Assembly: GCA_024628785.1 (NCBI GenBank)
Contig: CP102404.1
Coordinates: forward strand, 620,001-684,000
Direction: 5' to 3'
Length of the DNA: 64,000 nt
Source: Fusobacteria bacterium ZRK30
Lineage (GTDB): Bacteria > Fusobacteriota > Fusobacteriia > Fusobacteriales > Fusobacteriaceae
The translations under genes and the position numbers were made by a program. How positions within the stretch are numbered: the stretch's first letter is position 1; each line of letters opens with the position of its first letter. Of the stretch, positions 52,191-60,537 are shown in pieces. Under the pieces are notes generated by a model. That model had not been told where the DNA came from, ran no database searches, and saw only the letters and a list, made by a program, of their open reading frames with translations.

Positions 52191-53206
52191 ATTTTTCCCA
52201 CTAAATAACTTAATTTATCCTTGTTATTTAAGTGAGAGTATTTGTCTCTTATCCTCTTTATTTCCCTTCCACGATTCTTTTTATTGTGTATATTAATAAT
52301 ATTTTCTAGATTGGAGCGATCAAATATCCAGGAGTTATCTTCCAGGTATTTGTATACACTTCTTTTGGAATATCTGCCTTTGGATCTGGCTAATTTATTT
52401 TGTTTTTTTAGTTCCAGGTAGCTTAACTCTAAGTTTGGTACTAATTCTTTTTCTAAATATCTATATGCTTCTTTAAATAGTTTCTCCCGGCATAATTCTA
52501 TAAATATTCTATTCAGGATATTTTGATCTTCTAATAGTGCTTCTAGCGTATTATCGATATTAAATCTTTCAGTGGCATAGTATTTATATGTTGCACTGGA
52601 TAACCACCATTCCAGTCTGGTTAGTTCAAAATCTAAAAGATTATCATCATCTACTTCCCTTTTCTTGTCATAGACTCTTACCTTGTGATTTTTCCAACCG
52701 CCATCTAGTGTGGAATCTGAAAATAGTTTTTTATATGACTCATTTAAATTGATATTACCTATCTTTCTCAGTTTAGGCAGCTTAAGGAATAAAAGGGTAA
52801 ATACCTCTTTATATTCTTCAAAGATTATATCTAGGTTTATATTTATCTCTATCTCACTTATCTTTGCTTGTGATAGATCTATAGATATATTTTTACTGTT
52901 TAATAAACTCATTAATCTATTGATCGATTCTTTCAATTCAAAATTTCTGGCATTGTATATATTGTGTCCATGTAAGATCCTATTAGGATTAAACCTAAGA
53001 TATGTGACTTCCCTTACTTCTCCGCTTTCATAGAGCTTGATAGTTTTCTCTATACTGAAGAGCTCCTCTTTGATCTCAAACTTTTCCTCTATCCATCCCT
53101 GACCTTCAGTGAATAATGATTTCTGATCTGTTTCTACTTTTATTCCGGAGAGGACCAGTTTATCTATTCCAATTCTCTCTAATTTGTCTCTGTTTAGATT
53201 AATCAT
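52178..53206 (-). CDS. Phage replication initiator, gene II/X-like
   Basis: 342 residues. Likely rolling-circle initiator that nicks one strand at the phage origin. Family-like text: IDKLVLSGIKVETDQKSLF, RILHGHNIYNARNFELKESI (GHN motif), KISEIEININLDI and KVRVYDKKREVDDDNLLDFE followed by LTRLEWWL, as in replication proteins of the II/X type. I start at MINLNRDKLERIG (GGAGGGG 3 bases upstream); the longer frame has no site. Its upstream side carries ATTGTA/TACAAT inverted half-sites at 53229-53253. The RNA-unit array to the right may include the origin. Confidence 0.65.
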   Translation of the reverse strand: MINLNRDKLERIGIDKLVLSGIKVETDQKSLFTEGQGWIEEKFEIKEELFSIEKTIKLYESGEVREVTYLRFNPNRILHGHNIYNARNFELKESINRLMSLLNSKNISIDLSQAKISEIEININLDIIFEEYKEVFTLLFLKLPKLRKIGNINLNESYKKLFSDSTLDGGWKNHKVRVYDKKREVDDDNLLDFELTRLEWWLSSATYKYYATERFNIDNTLEALLEDQNILNRIFIELCREKLFKEAYRYLEKELVPNLELSYLELKKQNKLARSKGRYSKRSVYKYLEDNSWIFDRSNLENIINIHNKKNRGREIKRIRDKYSHLNNKDKLSYLVGKIFPH

Positions 53207-53411
53207 ATCCCCTCCTTCAAAAATAATTGACAATTGTATCGATTTTTTGTACAATGACTTTGTGGTGAAATGAGAAGAGTTTTTTTAGACATTAACTCTC
53301 CCCAGGTATTTCATGTTCTTGGAGTTCTTTTGGAGCTCCTTTTTATATTCCTAGATCTTCCTTCTTTTAAATTTAATTAAAAAGTTTTATTAAAATTTAT
53401 TAATGTTTAAG

Positions 53412-53552
53412 TTGACTATTTATTGATATATTTATAAAATACAAGTGTAATGAATGTTTTAGTATTGATTTCAATACTACTCCCACCCAGGAGATTTATT
53501 ATAACCATTTTGTAAGAAGGCTCTTAAATTAACTTTTAGGGGCTTTCTTTTT
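53412..53552 (+). ncRNA. Small RNA unit R3-i (TGTAATGA family)
   Basis: TTGACT 53412-53417, spacer 17, TAAAAT 53435-53440. Body: GTGTAATGAA pairs loosely with TTTATTATAAC, inner hairpin AGTATTG/CAATACT (53461-53478), then CTCCCACCCAGGAG. Terminator AGGCTCTTAAA/TTTTAGGGGCTT with G-U pairs. Relatives: 15912-16053 and 20581-20704. Confidence 0.65.
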
Positions 53553-53565
53553 ATATATTCATAGA

Positions 53566-53614
53566 GATATTGCAACAGTGATTTGTTTTAGGAGGTCCAC
53601 TTTATTGCAATATC
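53566..53614 (+). other. Conserved hairpin element containing AGGAGG (intact prophage)
   Basis: GATATTGCAA (53566-53575) and TTGCAATATC (53605-53614) form a perfect 10-bp stem, extended by AGTG/CACT, around ATTTGTTTTAGGAGGTC. The same element follows the corresponding unit in relic B (20716-20764). Could be an origin or protein-binding element; no frame follows the AGGAGG. Confidence 0.5.
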
Positions 53615-53688
53615 TTTAAAAATATACAGAGTATCTTTATTCAAATTTTATTTAGTTTATTTAGTTAATTTTATTTATTTTGGTAAAC

Positions 53689-53887
53689 TTGTTTTCAAAG
53701 ATATCCTGTTATATACTCTATCCATGGTGGGAAAGAGATTTTGAGAAATTACTACAATCAAAGATTTTAAGCCCTAAAAAAATACAACGATTTTATATAC
53801 AATCCCACCAGAATAAAATTAATACCCCAAAAGTTAATTTTATTTAAATTCCCTAAAAAGAGCCGCTTTTTTAAGCGGTTCTTTTTA
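53689..53887 (+). ncRNA. Small RNA unit R3-ii
   Basis: TTGTTT 53689-53694, spacer 17, TATACT 53712-53717. Closing stem TGGTGGGA (53725-53732) with TCCCACCA (53803-53810). A second segment AAAATTAAT/ATTAATTTT follows, and the terminator is AAGAGCCGCTT/AAGCGGTTCTT with T5 (53856-53886). The longest unit, about 165 nt. Confidence 0.7.
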
Positions 53888-53953
53888 ATTGGATCTAAAA
53901 TAAAAGAATTTACTTTTTAGTTTATTTAATTTATTTTGTTTATTTAGTTAAAC

Positions 53954-54100
53954 TTGTTTGGTAAAAAAAAATTATATATAATAACTCTAAGATGGATTTG
54001 ACAAATTATTATTTTTAAACCTTTTAAATTGTTGTTAAAGTCTAAGAACCATTTCGAGAATCCATCTAGAAAGATTTTTCAGCGATCTTTCGATTTTTTC
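53954..54100 (+). ncRNA. Small RNA unit R3-iii (GTGGATTC family, variant stem)
   Basis: TTGTTT 53954-53959, spacer 17, TATAAT 53977-53982. Closing stem AGATGGATT (53990-53998) with AATCCATCT (54059-54067). Terminator AAAGAT/ATCTTT then CGATTTTTT. A further hairpin GATCCCTTC/GAAGGGGTC at 54106-54130 may act as back-up. Confidence 0.7.
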
Positions 54101-54232
54101 ATATGAGATCCCTTCTTTTGAAGGGGTCTTCTTCCATTTAAAATACTTTTATTTTCTCTCTCTAATCTTTTTGCTTTTTTTACACAAAATAAAATTTAGT
54201 TTATTTAGATTATTTAACTTATTTAGGTTATA

Positions 54233-54392
54233 TTGTTTTTTTATGTACTTAATATTAAAATACTGGTAAGTGGATTCGAAGCATACGTTATTGTGACTCT
54301 CTTTATCTTAATTATGCGGCCCTAACTCTAGTCAGGCTAGAATAGAATCCACTTAGAGAAACCCCACCTCAACGGGCTTTTCGACTTTTTTT
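54233..54392 (+). ncRNA. Small RNA unit R3-iv (GTGGATTC family)
   Basis: TTGTTT 54233-54238, spacer 17, TAAAAT 54256-54261. Closing stem TAAGTGGATTC (54267-54277) with GAATCCACTTA (54345-54355), 11 perfect pairs; inner CTAGTCAGGCTAG-like hairpin. Terminator ACCCC...CGGGC with T-rich end. Closest copy 20845-21006; R3-iii has the same position paired by a different sequence (GATGGATT/AATCCATC), a compensatory change. Confidence 0.72.
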
Positions 54393-54403
54393 AAAGACTC
54401 ATT

Positions 54404-54658
54404 TTATTGGGTCTTTTTTATTTTCTCAGCAAATTTTATGCAGTGTTCCTGAGTTTCATACCGGATATAGTCTTCTTTTGATATTTTAGCTTTGGCATAG
54501 CCTGGCATCTTATCCCAATTGAAGTTTATAAGCTTTCTTAGCTGCTCTCTCTCTGTTTTGTTCATAGCTGACCAGCCTATCTTGGCAAGATCCTTTCTCT
54601 CATCTTCCAGGGCTTTCATTTGAGTCTGTCTTAGTTCTCTTTGCTCTTTCCAATTCAT
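54404..54658 (-). CDS. Small hypothetical phage protein
   Basis: 84 residues: MNWKEQRELRQTQMKALEDE... KLINFNWDKMPGYAKAKISK. Highly charged, helical. GGGGGTACTT precedes the ATG. A broken copy is in relic A (16060-16145), so the gene belongs to the phage. Function unknown. Confidence 0.6.
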   Translation of the reverse strand: MNWKEQRELRQTQMKALEDERKDLAKIGWSAMNKTEREQLRKLINFNWDKMPGYAKAKISKEDYIRYETQEHCIKFAEKIKKTQ

Positions 54659-54754
54659 AAGTACCCCCTAATGGGTGATTGAGTTCCCACCTTCTCAACG
54701 TTGAATAGTTTCCCGTTAAATTAACTATTTCCCTTATTAAAAAAACAAAAAAAA

Positions 54755-54794
54755 GAGGCAGTGTATAGACTTATGCTAGTCTATGCACTGCCTC
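54755..54794 (-). terminator. Strong hairpin, minus-strand terminator
   Basis: GAGGCAGTG-ATAGAC/GTCTAT-CACTGCCTC with loop TTATGCTA, followed on the minus strand by T8. It should end the transcript of the gene at 55002. The rest of the gap 54659-55001 shows nothing recognisable. Confidence 0.75.
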
Positions 54795-55001
54795 GGTATT
54801 TATCCGATGACATATGGCTGGAGTTTCACGCAGACAAATTATTTATAAAATAATTCCTGAAGATCTTCTCCCAATTGTTCTGAATTCTATAAGGATGGTA
54901 AGGTCACACCCCTTAAAAATATACTCAGCCTCTAATCAAACACGATGGAATTGTCACATCGATATACCATGATTAGTAAATATTCATTTGTAATGTTTCT
55001 G

Positions 55002-55184
55002 TTATTTAGAATGTATAACATTATTAGGTCGATTGTCAATATAAGTTTTTTTAGAAACTTTTTCACAGAATAATATTCTTCCATTTTCTACCCCTAAAAC
55101 TAATTCCCCATCAAAATTATCAGTAGATAATTGGGTCAAAATTGCTTCAACTTTTCTCAAATCGGCTCTCTGTTTTCTATTCAT
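55002..55184 (-). CDS. Small hypothetical phage protein
   Basis: 60 residues: MNRKQRADLRKVEAILTQLS... ENGRILFCEKVSKKTYIDN. N-terminus resembles that of 54404 (MN-K-R-LR). AGGAGGAGCCT precedes the ATG, and the promoter-like TTCCCCTATATAATGA lies at 55226-55241 on the minus strand. Confidence 0.6.
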   Translation of the reverse strand: MNRKQRADLRKVEAILTQLSTDNFDGELVLGVENGRILFCEKVSKKTYIDNRPNNVIHSK

Positions 55185-55534
55185 AGGCTCCTCCTAAAAA
55201 AAAATAAAATTCTTTGGTCAAGTTTCATTATATAGGGGAACACAAAAAAATAAAAGTATTTTTTTTTAAAATGTTTTAATCATTGTTAAATATGGGCTGC
55301 TTACTCCAAACATTTCAACGATTTTCATTTTAAAATTTTTTTTCTTCACTTTGTTTTCACAAACAAATCATATAATCATTTTACAGAAAACGTTACTAAG
55401 GGAGGGGTTAGATGAAAAAAATGTAAAGGGTAATATAAAATTGACCCTTTTGAGATAAAAAAGGCAGCTAATTATTGACCCACCCTAATATTACTCTGTA
55501 CAATCTTTTTAAAGAGATGTACAGGAGGTTTGAG

Positions 55535-56902
55535 GTGGCAATTCATATGGATACATATAAAAAAATTAGACGACTTCATCTAGTTGAAGGGGTTTCTATT
55601 AGAAAAATTTCTAGAGATCTTCATATTTCTAGAAACACTGTTAGAAAGTATATTAATGGAGATACAATTCCTGGAGAAAAAAAGTTTTCTTCTAGAAGAA
55701 AACAAGTTATGACTAGAGAAGTCTTAGACTTTATTCAAGCTTGTATTCTTGAAGATAACGAGCATACTCATTCAAAACAGAGGCACACTGCTAATAGGGT
55801 TTGGGTTAGACTCAAAGAAGAGGCTGGGTTTCTTGGTTCATATTCTTCTGTTAAGGTTGCATTTAGAGAATTAAAAGGTAAAACAAAAGAGGTTTTTCTA
55901 CCACTTACCTTTAATCCTGCGGAAGCTATGCAAATTGATTTTGGTTCAGCGCATATCTTTCTCAATGATGAAAAGCAGGAAATAAAATATTTTTGTGCTC
56001 GGTTAGCATATAGCGCTCATATCTTTACTAAGGCCTACTTCGCAGAAAGAGAAGAATGCTTTTTAGATGGGATCATCTCTGCTTTTGAATATTTTGGTGG
56101 TGTTCCTAGAGAAGTTCTCTTTGATAATGCCAGAGTTGCTGTATCAGAAGGCTATGGAAAACATGTAACTAAAATAACTAAAGGGTATGAAACTCTCGTT
56201 GCTCATTATGCTTTTAAACCTAAATTTTGCAATGTTAGAAGTGGAAATGAAAAAGGTTTGGTTGAAAATTTAGTAGGACTTATCAGAAGAAATACTATGG
56301 TTCCTATCCCTAGAGTTAAAAGTTTGAATGAGTTAAATATCAAAATAAAAAAGGCTTGTGATAACTACTTAGAAAATCATAAAGTTGGCGGTGAAAGCTT
56401 AAGTGTTAAACAAAAATTCCAGATTGAAGCTAATAACCTTTTAGAGCTTCCTAGCCATTCACTAGATATTTCTAAAAGAGACTATAAAAGAGTCACTAAG
56501 TTTTCAACTGTAACTTTTGAAACTAATAAATATTCATTACCCTGTGAATTAGTAGGAACTGAGGTGATTTTAAAAACTGGTCATTCAGAAATACAATTTC
56601 TTCATAAAGGTAAAGTTGTTGCAATTCACCAGAGGATATTTAAAAAAAATAAGCATAGTTATCAATTAATTCACTATCTTAAAGCTTTAGAAAGAAAACC
56701 GCGAGCTGTATTTAATGCTGATCCAGTTATACAAAATATTCCTAAAGCAATTTTTGAAATGTATCACTCTAAAGGAGATTCAAAACTCTTTTTAGAATAT
56801 CTAAGAGAAGAAGTCGGTCTTCCTAAAATCAACGACCAAATAGAAGTTCAAAGAAATAATTTAGGTAAATATGATAACTTAATTTCCCAAGAGGTGATCT
56901 AA
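55535..56902 (+). CDS. istA: IS21 transposase IstA
   Basis: About 455 residues from a GTG that has AGGAGG 6 bases upstream (an ATG four codons later is also possible). N-terminal HTH (RRLHLVEGVSIRKISRDLHI, SRNTVRKYING), then a DDE integrase core: MQIDFGSAHIF (first Asp), EVLFDNARVAV (second Asp) and NEKGLVENLVG (Glu). Cuts and joins the element ends together with IstB. Confidence 0.93.
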   Translation: MAIHMDTYKKIRRLHLVEGVSIRKISRDLHISRNTVRKYINGDTIPGEKKFSSRRKQVMTREVLDFIQACILEDNEHTHSKQRHTANRVWVRLKEEAGFLGSYSSVKVAFRELKGKTKEVFLPLTFNPAEAMQIDFGSAHIFLNDEKQEIKYFCARLAYSAHIFTKAYFAEREECFLDGIISAFEYFGGVPREVLFDNARVAVSEGYGKHVTKITKGYETLVAHYAFKPKFCNVRSGNEKGLVENLVGLIRRNTMVPIPRVKSLNELNIKIKKACDNYLENHKVGGESLSVKQKFQIEANNLLELPSHSLDISKRDYKRVTKFSTVTFETNKYSLPCELVGTEVILKTGHSEIQFLHKGKVVAIHQRIFKKNKHSYQLIHYLKALERKPRAVFNADPVIQNIPKAIFEMYHSKGDSKLFLEYLREEVGLPKINDQIEVQRNNLGKYDNLISQEVI

Positions 56903-57633
56903 TGAGTGTAATTAGTGAAAAAATTAAACTTTTTTCCAAAGCTTTAAAACTATCTAGCTTCAAAGACTATCATGAGGTTCAGCGCCAAGCAATAAATTCA
57001 AAACAAGGATATGAAGAATTTCTGCTTACACTATTAGAAAAGGAAGTATTAACTAGACAAGACAATAAACTTTTCAGGTTAAAGCGCGGAGCTAAATTTC
57101 CCTTTGAAAAAACGCTAGAAGAGTTTGAAGTTAAACGTCTTAGCTATTTAAAACCTTCAGTAGTAGGCGAACTCTCCAGCTGTGAGTTTATCAAAAAAAA
57201 AGAAAATATAATAATGATAGGGAACCCAGGAACTGGAAAGACACATCTTTCTATAGCTCTAGGACTTAAAGCTTGCAACTGTGGACATAAGGTGTACTTT
57301 ACTACAGCTGCTAACTTATCAAATAAATTAGTTGAAGCGCAAGAAAATAGTAATTTAGGGAGATTCTTAAGGCAATTAGCAAGATTAGATCTACTCATAA
57401 TAGATGAGCTTTCCTACCTCTCCTTTAACAAACATCAATCAGAACTCCTATTTCAAGTGATTTCAGAAAGAAGTGAGAGGGGAAGTATTATAATTTCTAC
57501 TAATTTAGCATTTTCAGAGTGGGAAGAATTCTTCCCTGATACAATGTTAACAACAGCTTTAATAGATCGCGTAACATTTAGAGGACATATTTTAAACATG
57601 AATGGTGACTCTTACAGGGTCTCTGCGAAATAG
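56902..57633 (+). CDS. istB: IS21 helper ATPase IstB
   Basis: 243 residues. AAA+ ATPase (DnaC-like) with Walker A GNPGTGKTHLSIALG at about residues 107-121 and Walker B LLIIDELSYL. Its ATG overlaps the istA stop (TAATG), giving coupled translation. Complete, so the element looks functional. Confidence 0.94.
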   Translation: MSVISEKIKLFSKALKLSSFKDYHEVQRQAINSKQGYEEFLLTLLEKEVLTRQDNKLFRLKRGAKFPFEKTLEEFEVKRLSYLKPSVVGELSSCEFIKKKENIIMIGNPGTGKTHLSIALGLKACNCGHKVYFTTAANLSNKLVEAQENSNLGRFLRQLARLDLLIIDELSYLSFNKHQSELLFQVISERSERGSIIISTNLAFSEWEEFFPDTMLTTALIDRVTFRGHILNMNGDSYRVSAK

Positions 57634-58062
57634 GCAGGGTGGGTCACTTTTTAATTACCCTTAGGTGGGTCAAAAATTAACTGCCACATGGGTCAATTCT
57701 TGATTGACATTTACAAAAAAACTATTTTATTATTTATAGGGGTAGTTTTAATGGGGATATTTATGTATAATATGCCTTATACCAGCAGTTCAAATGGAAC
57801 CAGCATAATTCAATCAAAAGATAATTCAGAACTGAGATTACAATATAGAAAAGGAGTTTACTACGAAGTTGGGAAGCATATACCATATACAGGTAAAATG
57901 AGAGTGAATTATGAAAAGGAGTATATAAATAACAAAGGTAATTCTGTGACCAAAGAAGCATTTTTTGAGAATGAATATATACATGGTATTTTAAAAAACA
58001 CAAACTACTATAGTCAAAATGGTGCTTTTGAATATAGTATTAAAAATCTATAGAAAAAACAA

Positions 58063-58108
58063 ATCAGACAAGCAGCTAAAAGTTCTTAGTTACTTGTCTG
58101 ATTTTTTA
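58063..58108 (+). terminator. Terminator of interrupted MORN-like gene
   Basis: ATCAGACAAG.../CTTGTCTGAT with T6, near-identical to 21456-21513. Homology between relic B and this side of the prophage ends about 35 bases later (58143 and 21553). Confidence 0.75.
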
Positions 58109-58288
58109 TGAGAAAATTATATATTTTTCTCAAATAAAATTCTTATGCAAAGCAGAAGTTTCCAGAGTTACACGGGGATAACTTTAGTTATGCGTAAGCG
58201 TGCAGTCTTCTAAAAAGGAGTGATTTCATTTATCTTGTCAAATATCTCAGTATTTAGATTACTATATTTGTGAATGACTTTTAGAACC

Positions 58289-58738
58289 CTATCTTTTTCC
58301 GTAAGAAAGTGCTCCATTTCCCACAGGAATAGCATGATACTTATCATAAAAATCACTTAATACCTTACTTTCAAAGTTATGTGCATTCCAATTTCCAGTT
58401 GCAGAAATATAATAAACTTTTGCTCCAAACTTTTTCATATATAAATATTTATTATCAGCCCAATATTCTTTTATTTTATCGAAATCAATTTGTTCTAAAT
58501 TTCTTCGATGAGAACCTAATCTCTTATAAGCATTATTGGATTTTCCAATATATATAACCTGTGAATTTCCATTTGGATATACAAAATTCTTTTTTGATGA
58601 AAGAATAACATAAACACCCTTACTTTTCGTCTTAGTAATTTCATCACTAAAGTCTTCATTGTTTTTATAAAAATCTTCTAGTTTCCCACAAAAAATAGCT
58701 TCTTCTTTTTTTAAAAAATCTAAATCATATTTTTCCAT
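58289..58738 (-). CDS. GIY-YIG domain protein
   Basis: 149 residues. GVYVILSSKKNFVYPNGNSQ then VIYIGKSNNAYKRLGSHRRN gives the GVY...YIG core with the catalytic Tyr and Arg; NFESKVLSDFY supplies the Glu. Single-domain GIY-YIG nuclease, often part of phage defence or restriction loci. GGGGAGATAA precedes the ATG. Last gene of the minus-strand cluster 62272-58289. Confidence 0.75.
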   Translation of the reverse strand: MEKYDLDFLKKEEAIFCGKLEDFYKNNEDFSDEITKTKSKGVYVILSSKKNFVYPNGNSQVIYIGKSNNAYKRLGSHRRNLEQIDFDKIKEYWADNKYLYMKKFGAKVYYISATGNWNAHNFESKVLSDFYDKYHAIPVGNGALSYGKR

Positions 58739-58750
58739 TTATCTCCCCTT

Positions 58751-59779
58751 TTATATAAATTTCTTTTTACATAGTTCATATAATTTTTTTGCTATTGTTT
58801 CGTTTAAAGTTACTTTTGTATTTGCAAAGAAAAAACTCTGTTTAAAAGTTTCTTTTAATTCAGATGGAGAAATATATGTTTTAACTTCATAATTTTCATC
58901 ACAACCATGAATGAAGTCTTTTAGTTTTATCTTTTTCTCAAATACATCTAGGTTTTTATTATAAAAAGTATCAATTTTATTAGTTCCTTTTCCAGCGCCA
59001 ATAATACCAAAACCATTGTGATATAAAAAAATATAACCACCCTTCATAGTGTCTGTAATTACTTCTTTTCTATCATCATGGGCAGACGCTTTTTTCTCTT
59101 CTATCATTTCTTTACAAGCTTTAGGAAAATACGTTTTATTTGTATTTATCCAACAGTGTTGGCTATTTTGAGTAGCAAACGTATCATTCGATACTTCGAA
59201 TAAAAATTCGTCTCCGACTTTATAAAATCTATAAAAATATTCCTCTATATCTATTCTTTGATCTTGCCAATAATTTATAGCAGAGGAAATATCCTTATCG
59301 GAATAATTAGAAATTATTATCATTTTTTGCTTTCTATTAAATTTTTCTTTACTCGCTCCATCCGGAAATTTTTCAAGAAACCTGGCATGGAGGTCTTCAT
59401 TAGTTTTATTACTTATTTGAAAGAAATCATTCATCTTAGCATAATCCCATCTGGAATATTTAGAAGCATAATCCATAACTTGAAGAACTTTGCTTCTGTC
59501 ATAATGACCATGAACTTTTAATTCGAAAAGTACCAAGTCGCCTTCTTCGTTAACAGCGTATATATCTGCTTCTGGTTGGTATGGCCTTTCGTTCCCTATT
59601 ACTAAATAATCTTGAAATATTTCTTCACCAATCATAGAAGTAATAAGATTTTCAAGATCTTTCTCATTTGTAGAATAATCTCCTTTCAGACCGATTTCTT
59701 TACCAAATGTTTTTATATTCATATATTTTTTGGGTTTTATATTTAACTCATCATCCTCTAATTCAACTTTGAATATCAT
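58751..59779 (-). CDS. PD-(D/E)XK nuclease-like protein (NucS/DUF91-like)
   Basis: 342 residues. EADIYAVNEEGDLVLFELKV (about residues 69-88) followed by VLQVMDYASKYSRWDY is the nuclease core: acidic residue, then E-x-K in FELK, with a downstream Q-x3-Y. The C-terminal 150 residues (MKGGYIFLYHNGFGIIGAGK) resemble an EVE/PUA-like nucleic-acid binding module. Probable defence nuclease. GGGGGAG precedes the ATG; the GIY-YIG gene follows by 12 bases. Confidence 0.7.
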   Translation of the reverse strand: MIFKVELEDDELNIKPKKYMNIKTFGKEIGLKGDYSTNEKDLENLITSMIGEEIFQDYLVIGNERPYQPEADIYAVNEEGDLVLFELKVHGHYDRSKVLQVMDYASKYSRWDYAKMNDFFQISNKTNEDLHARFLEKFPDGASKEKFNRKQKMIIISNYSDKDISSAINYWQDQRIDIEEYFYRFYKVGDEFLFEVSNDTFATQNSQHCWINTNKTYFPKACKEMIEEKKASAHDDRKEVITDTMKGGYIFLYHNGFGIIGAGKGTNKIDTFYNKNLDVFEKKIKLKDFIHGCDENYEVKTYISPSELKETFKQSFFFANTKVTLNETIAKKLYELCKKKFI

Positions 59780-59808
59780 CTCTCCCCCTAAATTTGAATG
59801 TAACTCAA

Positions 59809-60510
59809 TTATTTTTTTCTAAGCTTTTCCCATTCTTTTTCTGGTAATAGTTCAAATCTCGAGTCTTGAGATTCATAAATATTATAAATAACAAGAAATG
59901 AACCGTTAAGTTTGTTGAAAAAATTATCAAAATTTTCTACTAAAGTAATCAAACATACACCATAATGTTCGTTATTATTTCCAAATAAATTTCTATCAAC
60001 CTTAAATATATCTATTTGTTTTTTCTCATTATTTTTCCTAAATATATTTGCTGGATATCTTGTTCCAGTTGATCTTTCATCTATCTTATCAAATTCATTT
60101 ATTCCTTCTTCAATAATTTTAAGTCCTTTTGGATTATCTCTTATATCTCTAGCTAAATATTTTTCAATATATTTTTTAGCATTTTTATACAAATCATTCA
60201 ATAAATGATTTGTTGTATTTCCAAAAGAATCTTTAAATTCTTTTTCTGAGAGTTCGTTTGCCTCAAGTAAGATTCCGGTATAAATTATTGCTTTTAAAGT
60301 TAACTCTATAGCGTGTCTATAAAGGAATATAGCTTGTTTTATTATTTTATCATTTTTTATTCTTCCACTTAATGCACTATTAATCAATATATCTCCTGAG
60401 TCTTTATAATTTTCAGCATCCATACTGTAATTAAACCCCAAGTTCATATTTTGTCTGTTTAAAAAAGCCTTATTTTCATATCCTTTGTTTTGAAATATTT
60501 TTTCCACCAT
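59809..60510 (-). CDS. HEPN-like helical protein
   Basis: 233 residues, all helical. AIFLYRHAIELTLKAIIYTG is a typical HEPN/antitoxin-like N-terminal helix with RH-x2-E-L. Contains a Lys-rich middle. HEPN proteins in such islands are RNases or their partners, but no clear C-terminal RxxxxH motif is visible here. The ribosome site before the ATG is weak (GGGGGG about 16 bases upstream), so the start may be internal. Confidence 0.55.
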   Translation of the reverse strand: MVEKIFQNKGYENKAFLNRQNMNLGFNYSMDAENYKDSGDILINSALSGRIKNDKIIKQAIFLYRHAIELTLKAIIYTGILLEANELSEKEFKDSFGNTTNHLLNDLYKNAKKYIEKYLARDIRDNPKGLKIIEEGINEFDKIDERSTGTRYPANIFRKNNEKKQIDIFKVDRNLFGNNNEHYGVCLITLVENFDNFFNKLNGSFLVIYNIYESQDSRFELLPEKEWEKLRKK

Positions 60511-60537
60511 ATTTTACTTTATTTCACCCCCCTTGTA

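Larger units (their letters stand above)
55422..57715 (+). mobile_element. IS21-family insertion sequence
   Basis: 2294 bp with ends TGTAAA...TTTACA. Each end holds two further repeats: ATTGACCC near the tip and GGCAG(C/T)TAATT(A/T)TTGACCC further in, as multiple terminal repeats of IS21 elements. Contains istA and istB. Flanks are A runs (7 A left, 6 A right), consistent with a target duplication of up to 6 bp that cannot be sized exactly in a homopolymer. Confidence 0.88.
55412..58053 (+). pseudogene. YwqK/MORN-like secreted protein gene interrupted by IS21-family element
   Basis: Copy of 21112-21453. The original ATG (55412) with GGGAGGGGTTAG upstream is followed by only AAAAAAA before the insertion. 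The rest resumes at 57716 (KKTILLFIGVVLMGIFMYNM...) and runs intact to 58053. A reading frame from an ATG inside the IS end (57688) has no ribosome site, so I treat the gene as disrupted. The surrounding promoter-like TATAAT and the downstream terminator (58063-58108) match those of the other copy. Confidence 0.8.

Noticed and set aside
53229-53253. ATTGTA/TACAAT inverted half-sites upstream of the replication gene as a repressor operator
   Set aside because: AT-rich 6-base half-sites are easily found by chance and no repressor gene was recognised; mentioned only within the gene entry.
57688-58053. Intact gene starting inside the right end of the IS
   Set aside because: No ribosome site before the ATG, and the paralogue at 21112 shows that the true start is at 55412.
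58200-58288. Tail of another minus-strand gene (text KDRVLKVIHKYSNLNTEIFD)
   Set aside because: Only about 30 codons, starts within the end of the GIY-YIG gene in another frame; too short to assign.
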